Positions 33,223-44,819 of a stretch of 64,000 nucleotides of DNA are shown in pieces. The notes below the pieces were generated by a model. It worked only from the letters and a program-made list of their open reading frames with translations, made no database searches and was not told the origin of the DNA. Source of the stretch: Atkinsonella hypoxylon (lineage: Eukaryota; Ascomycota; Sordariomycetes; Hypocreales; Clavicipitaceae). Within the stretch, counting starts at the first letter, position 1. Every line of letters starts with the position of its first letter. The position numbers and the translations under genes were made by a program. The DNA lies in contig JFHB01000069.1 of assembly GCA_000729835.1 (NCBI GenBank), positions 1 through 64,000 of the forward strand, read 5' to 3'.

Positions 33223-34763
33223 GGTGGACGGGCTTGCCGTGCCGTCGATTGCAGCTACGAGGCCAGGAGGAGTAGCGAATTGGAGGGTAAAAGCCGGGCC
33301 TCGTAACTCAGCAACTCGCGATACCGGATAGGGGGTTTGGTTTATCTTGGGAGGCGCTCTGGAGGTTGGGGTGAAGCGCTGGAATCTTGGTCAAGCACAG
33401 GTCGTCGCAAGCCAATGGATCAATGCGCTACAGCCACGAAAATACGAATGCCAAGCCAACGGCTGGCCAATGCTGAAACGATGTGATGTCCAGTCACTAC
33501 TGTGCCAATTTCATCGGGCCGTTATGTGCGGCATGCCGCAGGCGCTTCGGAAGCTTGGTGATGGGGAATATATCGTGGAGATGCAAGCTCGCGTGCGAAA
33601 GATCGTCGAGGCTAAATCATCGTCACTGGCTGAAATACTGACATAACTATGTCATGTCCGGGGTGTTAGTTGGCGGTGCAGTGGTTGCACACGTGACTGT
33701 GGCTTGGATAGCCGTTTTTGATCGTGCGGTAAGGCGTCTTGCATGCGCTGAACAAGGATGAAAGGACTCGATTATCTTATGTACTAGGTACAAAGGTACA
33801 CATAACATATGAAGCTTCACATATGGCACCTGGCACGCCTTGTAAGAATTAACCGGGACATCGCGGGTCGTCATCGAACTTGACTCCCTGGGTTGCCAAC
33901 TGCCACGACGCACAGCATTTCAAGCTGGATTGAAAATAATTACATCGCTAGGTAGGAACTCGAAGTCTCTATAATTCTATGCCTCATTTCCAGTTCAATT
34001 ACCAGATGCGGCCTTGTAGGTATTAATTTAATCCACTCGTTGATAGCGGGCTGGCCGCGATATATGTCCCGATTCATCTGTCGTCCCATTAAGGGTACCA
34101 GATAGGACAAGTATCTAGTACGCATTCGGTGGGGCGTGATAGCGAGGCACGCCCTGCGGTGGACGTGGGGCAGCTCTTGCTAAAAACTTCGCGTCAACAG
34201 CTCCTGCCGTTCCAGACTCATGACAGCGTTAAGTGGTGGTGCAGCACAGAGTGGACAAAGTGGAGAAACCGTAAAGCGGCGGTCCAGATGTCCTTCTAGC
34301 AAGCGTCGAAACAAACTGACTGTCTATAAGCTATTAATTCGGAACCTGAAGCTTCACTCGAGCTTGTACTTCGGGGTTTTTTTTTCTTTCTTTTTTTTCG
34401 CTCTTGTAGCAGTATTCACGAGCATCGGGCCCGCGATTTATATCGTGTGTAACCGCAAGCACCATCTTGTAACGCCTGGCGAACACCAGGTTTTCTGCCC
34501 ACATGCAGAACCTGATCTGCCATCTGCGCCAGATGGACACAACTTGACTCCAGCATATTCAAATCAACAACACTCCATTTCCCTAGTTCTTCGTCTGCAT
34601 CCATACTTACTTGTCTAGTTCTTTGTTTGAGGCAACTTACAGCAACTGCACCCTTCTGCTCATGAGTCTCGGAGCTCGTAGCCTTCCTTAGCCGCAGCCG
34701 CTGTCCCTCTTGGTTACCTATCGTTATATTCCTTGCTGTGCGTGTCACAATCAAGCTGGAAAA
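33223..34763. other. divergent promoter interval, no gene seen
   Basis: About 1.5 kb between TFB4 and the UCS gene, which are transcribed away from each other. There is an AT-rich patch with TACTAGGTACAAAGGTAC near 33782 and a T-rich tract near 34376-34400. Frames here lack domains. Confidence 0.5.
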
Positions 34764-36998
34764 ATGACCGAAACCCTGCAAGGTGCGGCTCCGGCTGCAA
34801 CCATCGAAGACCAGACCCTCCTCGTCTTCGCTCGCTTAATGGAAGGCGGCCAGGAGGACGAGGCAACGTGCAGGGAGCTTGACCAGCTCACCAAGCTGTT
34901 AAATGAGGACGCCGAAGCCCAACAGAAGGACAAAAGTTACAGGTCAATTTGCAGTGTCATCGATGGCGACTGCGTCGATACTGTCTTGTGCTACCTTGAT
35001 ATGCGACAGCCTGACATTGTTCGTGGGCATGCTACACTCACCACATCCGCCTATCTCAGGGCCGCAGGGGATGAGGGATCTAAAAACTTGTCATCATTCT
35101 TCTTTGAGCGCGTGCAACGGGGTACATACGACGACTATATCGTTGCCTTCTGTGTCGCATCGGCCACATTTCCCATCGTGCCAGATCTCACCTCTCAATT
35201 GTTCCTGAGCGAAGGATTCTTGAGTACACTTGGCCCTCTTATGAGGAGGGAATGGAAGAGCCGAAAGGTCGAGACGGCATGTTTGGAAATGCTGAACGTC
35301 GCTTGCATGCATCCGTTGTGTCGGGACGCGGTACAAAAGTACTGTATCGAATGGCTAGAAGAAGTCGTTGATCAAGATCCTACTGGCGTAACTGCTGGGC
35401 CAAACCGGGAGCCCCAAGTTCAAGGAGAGGGGGGCTCTATATCCATGCGGAGGCATTCAGAACAAGTCCAGCATCTTGCCGCTGTCATTCTAGCAAAATT
35501 GAAGGTGAATTCTTATCCTGAGGATACGTGAAGGCTTCCTTGGTGACCGTCTATTCTCATTGCTCAACCATTCTGTTAATTGTTTCTGATGGATACGATC
35601 GTTAACAATCGACTGACGTATAGCATAAAGGCAGTTCCTTCTAGTGCATCCGAGAATGACCCCAACAAGTCAAGAGTTGAGCCGGCCAGTGCAAGCATTG
35701 AGGACTTGTCCGGATTATTTACCAAAATGATGCTACGAGAAGAAGAAAATGGCGACGACTTTGATAAGCAGCACTCTATTGAGGGTCTCGCATATGCTTC
35801 AATCCAGCCAAAGATAAAGGAAAGCCTTGCCAGTAACCCGGCAATACTCAAGAAGATAGTCGAAATCCTTGCCAATGCTCAGCCAAAATCACCTACTACA
35901 TACGGTGCGCTCAGCATCTTTGTCAATCTCACACGATATCGCCCAGCACTTACAGAAGAACAAAAGAAGATGAGCCAATTAAAAGCGTATGCCGATGCTG
36001 CAGGCAAGCTAGCGGCCCCGGATCATCTAGATGACGATGAACACGTCGCGAAGCGCTGTCAGGCGGTGTTTGATGCAGACATTGTCCCCGTACTAGTAAC
36101 ACACAGTAAAAACGGATCTCCAGCATCACTCGGTCTTATCATCAGCATTATTCACTCCATAGCAGTCACAAAATCACTTCGAGGTCCCCTCGCGCAACAA
36201 GGCGCCGTCAAACTCCTGCTCGTTGGGTGGGCTACCGTCCCGGATACAGACGAGGCAATCAGACGAACAGCCGCACAGGCTCTGGCCCGAATTCTCATCA
36301 GCACGAATCCGGCTCTAGTCTTTGGAGGAAATCGTTCAAACCCTATTAATGCCGCTATTCGGCCCCTAGTTTCAATCCTGTCGCCCGATGCGGCTGCTGA
36401 GACGCGTGACCTCCTGCCTACTTTTGAGGCGTTGATGGCCCTCACAAACCTGGCGTCTTTGGATGACAGTAGCATCCGCGGCAACATTATTCGCCTAGCA
36501 TGGTCACATATCGAAGAACAATTGCTATCCTCCAACAACCTTGTTTCCAAAGCAGCCGTGGAACTCGTATGCAATCTGATGCAAGCACCAGAGGGCATGA
36601 CTCTGTACGCAGACGGCAGTCCTAAAGCCGGAGCACGTCTGCACATTCTTCTCGCATTAGCAGATGCAGAAGACGAGGGGATAAGGAGTGCAGCAGGCGG
36701 TGCGCTCGCCTCACTCACTGGCTGTGAATCAGTCGTGCGATACGTGGTCCAGCGGGAGAGAGGCGTCAAGGTGATTTTGGGCATGTGCAATGATCCGAAT
36801 CCCGGGCTACGGCATCGTGGTGTAGCGTCGGTGTATAATCTTGTCACGGCGGAAGGGGAGGCTGGTGAACTGGCTCGTAAGAAGGTCATGGAAGAAGGGG
36901 GCGTGGAGGTTTTGAAGGAGTGTCTACGGCAGAGTAGACAGCCGGAGGTGTTGCAGATCACGGTGGAGGCGCTCAAGGTTCTTCTCGGCCAAGAGTGA
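34764..36998 (+). CDS. UCS-domain myosin chaperone (She4/Rng3/UNC-45 type)
   Basis: Cytosolic co-chaperone expected to fold and stabilise myosin motor domains with Hsp90, supporting endocytosis and cytokinesis. Exons are 34764-35504 and 35631-36998, giving 702 aa with no TPR part, as in fungal members. The protein is an all-helical armadillo-like array: repeats such as GALSIFVNLTRYRP, LLPTFEALMALTNLAS, RGNIIRLAWSHIEEQLLS and VSKAAVELVCNLMQ mark the UCS core in the C-terminal half. The intron (126 bases) is in phase only with the acceptor ATAAAG at 35630. The more obvious TATAG seven bases earlier would shift frame. The 3' end converges with TRM2, 272 bases away. Confidence 0.88.
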
Positions 36999-37270
36999 CG
37001 TGAATGGCTTAAGCTGCTATCGGAATACTCAATGCCCACGAGAGGCTTCGTTTTGTCGCATGAACTCGCCAAAGCATGGAGACATCTGAAGCAGGCATGT
37101 TGGACGAGTGGATACTCCGTTGAGCAACCTGTAATTTTTTTTTGTACGAGAAATGTGGTTTTTTTTTTTTTCTCAGTTTCTTCATCCCCACCCTCATTCA
37201 TACCAATGCCAAACATGCTTCTGTAGATTACCCAATCATACGACGTGCTCACATGATGTATTCATGATGC

Positions 37271-39070
37271 CTACCCTGACGCTGTGTCACCACTCTCGAC
37301 AGCCTTGCCAACACATCTATTCAGAACAGCCACGCCCTCCACATGGCCCGTCTGCGGGAAGAAGTCGAACCCAACAAGACTCTCAATGGTATATCTCGCT
37401 GCTTCACCCTCCCCCCTCACCAGCACGCCCACGTCCCGCGCCTGCGTATGCACATTACAGCTAACGTACAGTATTCTCCTAGGCCCAAACCGCCGCAGCT
37501 GAGAAAGGAAAGCGGCGTCGCATCCCTTCCTGGGCGGGTCGAGGACCACGACGGTCTCGTCGGCCGGGTACGTCACGCTCTTGAACAGCTCGGCTGCGTC
37601 GGCGGCGACGAACTGGCATCTGTCGAGTCCGAGATGGTTGAGGGACGCGTTGAGGCGCGCGGAGGCGATGGAGTCGGCGGCGATGTCGATGCCCGTGGAG
37701 TGCTGGAATATGGAGGACAGGGTGATGGTGAAGAGGCCGGAGCCGGAGTAGGCGTCGATGAGGTATTTGATTTGGGGGGGTGGAGGGGAAGGGGAAGTCG
37801 AGGCGGGGAGGACGCGGTCTCGCACGTAGGCTGTGAATTTGGGGAGGATGGAATTGTTGTTTTGAAAAAAGGAGCCTGCTGGGTTGGTGAAGACGTAGTC
37901 GTCGATGTACTCCGTTGTGGTGGCCTTGGAGTCCATCTCGCAGGACTTGACGTCGACAAAGTCCTCCCCTTCGCTGCGGATGGTGCATGGGCCGAGCTGG
38001 TCCTCCGAGGGAGGCTGTTGGTCCTCTGGTGCTTGTGGGTTCTTGGCGTATCGACGGGTGCTCTCGCGCAGCAGGATGGTTGCGCCGCGCTGGTACTTGC
38101 CAAACTCGCGACGCATGCGCTCCCTCTCGCGTCTCATGCCCAGGCGCACGGCGGATGTGCCGATAGGGCAGTCCTCTATGTCGAGCACCCTGCGCTGCCC
38201 TTTCTTCATGAAGCCTATGTCAGGACAGTTCTCAAAGGCCGTACGGGGACGGCCCTTCCTGCTCGGTCTAAAGCCAGGGGGTCCATCAAAGTGCGGCGTG
38301 AGCTTGGTGCGATATCCGTACTGAAGAGGGCTGCCAATGGTGTCATGCACGTCGGGGACCGATTCCGAAGGAAGATTGGAGAAGTTCCGAAAGGCCTTTT
38401 GGACAATGCGCTTCTTCAGCCGGAGTTGCTCCTGGTAATCGAGCATCTGGAACTGGCAGCCGCCGCAGGAGGAAAAGTACTTGCACTGAACGCGGGCGTC
38501 GTCCCTCAGGGGGGACGGCTTGACGACGGAGACGAAGTCGGCGACCGTCTGGTGCTCGTGCGGAATGTGTCTGTAGACCTTGACGCGGGCTACGTCGCCT
38601 GGGACGGTGAAGGGAACGACGTAGACTTGGTTGGAGCCAGGGCGCATGGCGAGCCCGTCGCCGGTGGAGGACAACTCGAGAACATCGACTTCCATCTCGG
38701 TGCCTTGCGCTGGGAGAGCCTCGATTTCGTCGGCGCCGAGCGAGGACTCCAGATCAACGCCCTTGGATACGAGAAGCGCCTCGATGTCGTAGCGGAGGAC
38801 TTCTCCTGATGACCCTTCTGTAATGTTCTTCTCCCGCTTCGTCTTCTTGGGCTTCCATTTCCGGGGCGTGTTGTCCTTATCGTGAGGGCGCTTGGGGGGC
38901 CGTCCATTTTGCGCCTGCGGCCTTGGAGCTGATACTGACACTGGTACCGCGGCGGCAGCAACGGGAGCAGCTTGCATCGAGGTCATTTCTGAGAATAGGC
39001 GTAAAAGAGACGGCGAGTACGAGGGCGGTAATTTAAGCGAATGCCGAATAAGGCCGCTCCAGGCTCTCAT
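37271..39070 (-). CDS. TRM2: tRNA (uracil-54-C5)-methyltransferase Trm2
   Basis: SAM-dependent enzyme making ribothymidine at position 54 of tRNA, with a reported endo-exonuclease role in yeast. One exon, 599 aa. An N-terminal basic region (PKRPHDKDNTPRKWKPKK) precedes a TRAM domain (VYVVPFTVPGDVARVKVYR), the cysteine module CKYFSSCGGCQF, the SAM-binding loop DAYSGSGLFTITLS (~438), motif DPPRKGCD (~511) and the catalytic Cys of VSCNVHTQARD (~538). All key residues of the TrmA/RumA/Trm2 family are present. Met29 at 38986 is an alternative start; the first 28 residues are Arg/Ser/Leu-rich and could serve as a mitochondrial signal, so both products may exist. Confidence 0.94.
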   Translation of the reverse strand: MRAWSGLIRHSLKLPPSYSPSLLRLFSEMTSMQAAPVAAAAVPVSVSAPRPQAQNGRPPKRPHDKDNTPRKWKPKKTKREKNITEGSSGEVLRYDIEALLVSKGVDLESSLGADEIEALPAQGTEMEVDVLELSSTGDGLAMRPGSNQVYVVPFTVPGDVARVKVYRHIPHEHQTVADFVSVVKPSPLRDDARVQCKYFSSCGGCQFQMLDYQEQLRLKKRIVQKAFRNFSNLPSESVPDVHDTIGSPLQYGYRTKLTPHFDGPPGFRPSRKGRPRTAFENCPDIGFMKKGQRRVLDIEDCPIGTSAVRLGMRRERERMRREFGKYQRGATILLRESTRRYAKNPQAPEDQQPPSEDQLGPCTIRSEGEDFVDVKSCEMDSKATTTEYIDDYVFTNPAGSFFQNNNSILPKFTAYVRDRVLPASTSPSPPPPQIKYLIDAYSGSGLFTITLSSIFQHSTGIDIAADSIASARLNASLNHLGLDRCQFVAADAAELFKSVTYPADETVVVLDPPRKGCDAAFLSQLRRFGPRRILYVSCNVHTQARDVGVLVRGEGEAARYTIESLVGFDFFPQTGHVEGVAVLNRCVGKAVESGDTASG

Positions 39071-40220
39071 CTGAAGATGCAGATGATTGTTTTTGGTTCG
39101 GAACAGGGTGAGTGTTGGGCGACAGAAAAGAAAGCTCGATTGGCGATTACGAGAATTGGACAGAATTTCAATGCATTTCCCTCCCTCCCATTTTTTTCAA
39201 CCTTGTCGTTTGTTCGACCACAAGGTGCGCAACTTAGGTCTGTAAGAGTGAAGTGATGTCGCTTCTCGTGCTTCGACTTTTCCAGACCAAGAAAAAAAAA
39301 AGGGTTGCCAGCCAATGGCGCTGCTTACCAGCTGATGAGCTGCTATTGGCTAGAATTTGGCGATTGGCAAGAGCTGCAGTTGCTGGACTGCGTACCCTAC
39401 CAGCGGGGGTCAATTTAATCCGACCAATACGGAATACACATGGACCTGTTTTATGTGTCGGTAAGTCTCCAACTCAGAAGTACTATTCCGTAGAAATCAT
39501 CTGAATTACAAAGTATGCTGCAAGTCTCACATCTAATGTGGCTCTACTAGCCTCTTACTAGCGATGGAAGGCATTAGGTGGTAAGGGTTCTAGGGCCTCT
39601 ACAATTTAGCTGCTCAAGGCTTCTCAAGGCTTGCAATGTACTGCAATAAGGTGTTGCTAGAATTATTGCTACCGGTGCTGTTCCAGCAATGGTCCGATGC
39701 CGCACCGCAATATCGTCCTTTGTCGCCAGCGTTGTGCTCCTTTACGGTGAAATAATAATAGTAATAAATGCCAGTCAATAATAATTCTATCTATTCTCCT
39801 TATAAAAGAGATCTTAAGGGCTTTTTATCCCCTATAGTTGGGAGAAGTGTTTGTCATAATAAAGCAACTTTCGATGCCACTTGGCAACGCCACGGATCAC
39901 CGTGACAATCATGTCAGGTCCAATTTTCTTTCAATCTTTACATTAGTAGATTTTATATATCTGCTAACAGGCTGTTATTTTGTTTACGAAATCATAACCC
40001 TTGCTTCAGCAATGCATAAGGGAAACGCGGTCAGCCAACTGACCCGCCCGCAGAAACCATCAAAATTCAGAAGAGCAACCATCACAACACCTCTCCCACA
40101 TAGCTTTTATTTACCTTTCACTCGCTTCGGTTTGCAAGACCTAAGGCGGTGTTATTATAAACCCTTTATCTGCCTTCAATTTCGGCCATCAAAGCTTTCA
40201 TCCTATCTTCGGGACATCCC
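39071..40220. other. gene-free interval, partly AT-rich
   Basis: About 1.15 kb. The solo family A terminal motif is at 39408-39425. From about 39740 the sequence becomes AT-rich with TAATAATAG words, similar in texture to the left edge of the window. No gene recognised. Confidence 0.5.
39408..39425 (+). mobile_element. solo family A terminal motif
   Basis: GGTCAATTTAATCCGACC, identical to the core at 7180-7197. The preceding CCAGCGGG resembles the flank CCAGCACGCAGG seen on the minus strand at 11220. No matching opposite end was found nearby, so this is probably a truncated copy. Confidence 0.5.
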
Positions 40221-41857
40221 TCAGTCCTTGGAAATACACTTGGTCTCGAACCATTTGGCAAACTTGACTACGGGAATATCCACGGCTCTCCAGAAAATGT
40301 CCGCCCACCAAATGACAGTGGGGATGCAAAACACAGTTCCGAGCACGAAGCCGGCGTTGTACCAGTATCCTTGAACCCCAGTAATAGAATAAGCCATCTT
40401 TTCCCAATGGTAGCCCACTGCGTGCATCGCAGGCCCGTGCATGAGATACAAGGCGTATGAGATCTTGCCAAAGTATTGTACCACTGGCGAATTGAAGAAG
40501 CGTTGCCATAGACGAGAGTGGCCAACAGCAAGAACGAACACTACTGCTCCTGTCGATTGCCAGTATCTGTACTGCTCTCCTACCCACCATGGAGGGATTA
40601 ATGACGTTAAATATACCCATCCTGGAGCCACAGCCCCGCCGTCGTCTGGTTGCGACATCAGGTACAAACCGAGAATGCTGACAAGAATCCAGGAGGCTAC
40701 TTTGACGAAGCGATAGGGCTTGTCAAGTCGCGGTTTCTCCTCTTGTGGTAGAGCAGGCGGCGATACATGGGCCCCACGAATGTGGTCCATTTCGGCAAGC
40801 AACATGCCGCATAAGAACAAGCACAGCTCCCATCTCGAGTGACTATAAGCAAACCACATGATCCCTCCCACAGTCATAAATCGGAGACTTGTTCGAAGTC
40901 GTGCAGTGCCAATGATTGTGAGGAAAAGATACAGCGAACATCGAAACTCCACTGGAATTGTCCACAAGTGTACATCGTATGCTAGAAGTGCATGTTAGTG
41001 GTGAAACTGGCAAATTCTTTGAGATTCCAATGCATACATGTACCCCCAGCATACTGGTCCCAATCGAAGACATGAACGAATCTGTACATATGGGCAAGCC
41101 AATCTCTGAATTGGGCATTGGAGGATTCCATGCGGAATGCATGGGGCTCGACGACGTTCTTCATGTATGTCCGATCGTTGGCAAATTCTCGAGTCCATTC
41201 ATAGGCTCCAATTCGTAAGAGGCAAATGATCAATAGTGTCGAGATGGCGGTTGGCAAATAAAGTCGAAGGCCACGACGCAAGGTGAGGGAGCTCATTGTC
41301 GTTGCAAAATCCGAAAAGGATCGATTGCGAGCCAATTTCAAAGGGCGATAAGACAAGGCATACCCTGAAATGACAAAGAATACGGAGACAGCAGGTGGTC
41401 CTTGGTACCACAGTCTGAGAATAGGAAATTTTAAGAAGTGATAATTGTCTTCGCCAGTACCCCAGCTTTTGGCAATGATAAAGGCTTGATAAAAATAGTG
41501 GCAAAAGAAGACAGCCAGTGCAGCGAGCCCTCGCATACCATCCAAGTATGCTGTAGGTGCGAGTTTAGTAGGGCATATCTGCTCCCGGGCGTGTCTTCCC
41601 TGCAGAAAACTGGGAGTCAAGAAGATTAGGCTTCGTACGAGATACCCTATCCAAGGTGCGGAAATGAAACGTCTCCATTGAGCTTTTAATGGCGAAGTAT
41701 ACTTGGAGTATTTGGGCAGTTCATCCCTCAGATGGAAAAGCGATTCGGCGTTGCTCATACTGCCCTCGCTTTCGGCGTCTGAGGTTAACTGTTCTTCCAG
41801 AAGGCCTAACTTCTCTTCACGAGAGACTGTTGGTATCGACCTGTCATTCCCAGCCAT
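40221..41857 (-). CDS. acyltransferase-3 family membrane protein
   Basis: Multi-pass membrane O-acyltransferase of the OafA/acyltransferase-3 family, which moves acetyl or longer acyl groups onto sugars or small molecules. Exons are 41857-41044 and 40981-40221 (62-base intron), giving 524 aa. Seen: the family opening YLDGMRGLAALAVFFCHYF with its catalytic His region, PAVSVFFVISGYALSYRPL, RRGLRLYLPTAISTLLI, DVHLWTIPVEFRCSLYLF and SYALYLMHGPAMHAVGY, with about ten hydrophobic spans. The N-terminal ~90 residues are soluble and acidic. The start at 41857 (MAGNDRS) is preferred; an in-frame Met at 41938 adds 27 residues. The substrate cannot be inferred, and no biosynthetic neighbours are present. 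Confidence 0.9.
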
Positions 41858-44311
41858 TTTCCTGCAGTGAAAAATAGGGTGTCTTTGGACTGGAAATTGA
41901 CGTATGTGTGTGAGAGTCGGAAGAGGCAGACCATACAATCAACGAGTTATGACGAAAAAAAAAAAAAAAAAAGGAATGAAAGAGACAGAACAAAGGGGGG
42001 GGTATCAGAAGCAAAAGATCGGAAAGGGAACAGTGACCGTCGAGGACACAGACAGATGTTATAGTGTGACACCACGGGCGGGCATTGCAGCTCAAGGAGA
42101 TTCAATCCCGAGATAAAAGAAAACGCGTAGGACAAGCAGATATTCTCTCCGCTTTAGTCTTTCCTGACACGACGGAAAAGGGAAAGAATGGATAGGAGAG
42201 AGAGTTTGATCTGGGAGAGGCTTCAGGATGGTTCCGGGATAGTTAGCAGAAAAAAGACAGGGGTGGCGGAGAGACTGGTATGTGAATCTGAGTAAAGCCG
42301 GGCATATCAAATTCATATATTGCTTCGATTCTAGGCCTAAAAGGAAACATCCAGACCAGACTTGACTGATGGTATATACTACGGGAGATTGCACATGCCT
42401 CCACTGCTGCCACCTGCTTGCCACTTGCTTGCCACTTGCTTGCCAAGTGTTGACAGACCAGACGATCAGACGATCAGGTAGGCCCAGCTGTGCCAGTTGA
42501 GACGACGCTGAAGTTCACTTCCTAAATCGGCAACTGTGCCTTGCATACGACAAGGATGACGGACGTCTCTTGCCTGAAAAGAGGCAGGGGTTGATACATG
42601 GGACTCAAGCCGATTCTGACGACAACCAATCATCGTTAACACAGCAATATAGAAACTGCGGCGGAACACGGGAGAGTTGGGATGTACGGGTCAATGGCAT
42701 CCCTTGTGGAAAGGAGCGACGGGAGCGTTACCTGCCTGCCATGGGCCATGACTAGAGTTTGACACGGTGCGTATGTGAGAGTGGATGTTGTTTCGGCCAA
42801 GTCGCAGGAGCAATATGGCGACAACGAAAGCTTAGTCCATGGGACCTTGAAACATGTGGAAAATAGTTTGAACTCGCAGATGCAGAAGACTGGCTGTCCA
42901 TGTACCATGTTACACTGTGTGTCGCCAATTTTCCTCCCTCGGTGCAAGGTGCGTTCCACTGTAACAGGCAAACACGGCGCACCTCGACTTGATGCTTTTC
43001 AAACTGCACCACCGCTCCTAGCTTTCGGAGACACTTTTGTCGCCCGTTGATCACTCGGCATCTTTCGCGAGCATTGCCTTCTTTACGTTGTCGCCGGTTT
43101 TTTTTTTCTAAAAAAAAAATATTATTATTAATTTTTTTATTTTATGGTCTTGGAGACAATTTCTGTGGTACGCTGCGACTTCTGTATAATGTTGAGGTTC
43201 CTGGATCCATGGCTTTCAGCCGCATTGATTTATAGCACAGTACCTACCCATGCCGCTCCAGCCAGTCCTTGCCTGAAGGGAAGGGCGTAAACATGAATCA
43301 AGTAAGCACAAAAACGGAGGAACATCCATGTTATTCCACGTTCGTCATACTTATTGCAGCAAGGGAATGTCACGGCACAAATCAACGTGTCGGATCGGGC
43401 TAGGTCGGAAACGCTGCAAGCAAGGTACTTGACTATGAATAAGAAGAAGAAAAGAAAAGCTACCGAAACGGTGCGTTTGATAGCAGGAAATGCTCCGAGG
43501 CACGCACCCGACCGCGTGTGGTATGCTGTGAATCGCGGTGGTCACGAAGCTAACCGTGTTAACAGCATTCCCGGTTCTCCTTTATCATTACGCAAACAAT
43601 TGAGCCCTCAAGACGTCAAGTTAAAAATCACTGAAACCGGCCATCATGGCAACGGAAAAAGAAAATCCCCAAGCGTTTGTTAGCCGAGTGCATCCACAGC
43701 GGCCCACCTCCCTCCCTGGACCTTGTTCTGTTTGCTTAGGCACAAGCTACTTTCCATACGATAGACTCAGCCTGCAATTATTGCTTCGAGTCATTATCAC
43801 ACTTTTCATCGCTTGCAAATCGTGTTGCTATCCGTTCCTGTCGCTGCGCGTTGGTTATGGCAGCGGCAAGTTGAATCCCAGAAAATATACTCGCGACCAA
43901 CATGCATGCGGTCCTACGAGCCCTGCCATGCGATTCTCAAGCGTCCCACAGCCTGACAAGCAGGGCCATGCATGGCTCGGATCCATCATGCAGATAGCTT
44001 GACGATGGCGTGCCTGACAAGGGATATTAAAAAGCTTATCTCTCCTTGTAACCCAAAATAAAACAGAAAGGAAAGATAATGACAAGGGAGGGGAAGGGAA
44101 GGAATGCAAAACAGACGCGGCAGTGAAACAGGGGGCTTTATTGGCCAAACAGTAACAGACGAGCCCTAGCGTACCGCTAAGCTTACATACAGTATGTAGC
44201 CTGTTGCGGCGGGCTGCGCGTTGGCTCCACCAGTGTATCCCTTTTGAGTTTATAAATTAAGCAAATTATGGTATTCGATGTAATAGCTATCTAGCCTTAT
44301 ATTTATCGCAA
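41858..44311. other. gene-poor interval
   Basis: About 2.5 kb without a supported gene. It contains an A18 run (41955-41972), a triple 11-base repeat (42409-42441) and T/A-rich sequence near 43100-43140. Small frames on both strands lack domains, and the long opposite-strand overlaps suggest they are not coding. Confidence 0.5.
42409..42441. repeat. 11-base tandem repeat, three copies
   Basis: GCCACCTGCTT, GCCACTTGCTT and GCCACTTGCTT in tandem, then a partial GCC. The nearest gene is the acyltransferase, whose start is 552 bases away on the minus strand. Confidence 0.85.
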
Positions 44312-44819
44312 TCAAGCCTCGTCCTCTACAGGCCTCCACAAACTACTCCTCACTCCGCAATCGCTAAAAGCCCTAATCAATCGCATTTCTTGTAGGTAAC
44401 CATAATTACGCCGTGAGAAAACGGTTGCGTTGGGTGTTCCTAGGAAACGCTTATAGCGTGTGGCGTGGTGCCTGATTAGCTCGTCTGGCGAAAAGTGGAT
44501 CCAGGACCACCTTGCTCCCTTAGCACACTCAAAAGGGATAACGAGAACTGCTATTTCAGCCATCGTTAAATCGCTAGGGCAAGCAGTTCGCTTATGCACT
44601 CCAGGGAAGGAGAATCCATCATCGACAAAGGTTTTTATACGAGTTTTGTGCAGGGCATTCCCTTTGCCTGCGCTGGCAAGTTTTACTTGCTGTAGTACGG
44701 TGCGATATGGAAACCTTACTGTAGCGCTGTATGCCTTGGAAATATTTCACATCCAGGAATTGGCGCTAACTGCTTTAAGGAGTCGACCTCGCTGCCCCGA
44801 AACCGTGAGGAGATACGTC
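44312..44819 (-). pseudogene. probable decayed transposase fragment
   Basis: One minus-strand frame is open across about 500 bases with a single internal stop near 44750. Its start looks like a degenerate helix-turn-helix as in Tc1/mariner-type fungal transposases: GQRGRLLKAVSANSWM, then after the stop SKAYSATVRFPYRTVLQQVKL. The rest (HFSPDELIRHHATRYKRFLG) is not clearly recognisable, and no DDE catalytic block was found. It sits in the largest gene-poor stretch. The family assignment is by resemblance only. Confidence 0.35.

Noticed and set aside
36152..37252. 366-residue frame on the - strand
   Set aside because: Antisense to the UCS gene; Ser/Arg/Thr-rich translation without any domain.
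37343..38809. 488-residue open frame on the + strand
   Set aside because: Exactly antisense to TRM2, which has every motif of its family; the frame is a codon-bias shadow with low-complexity translation.
43354..44148. small frames on both strands
   Set aside because: Low-complexity Lys runs and no domain; more consistent with non-coding DNA.
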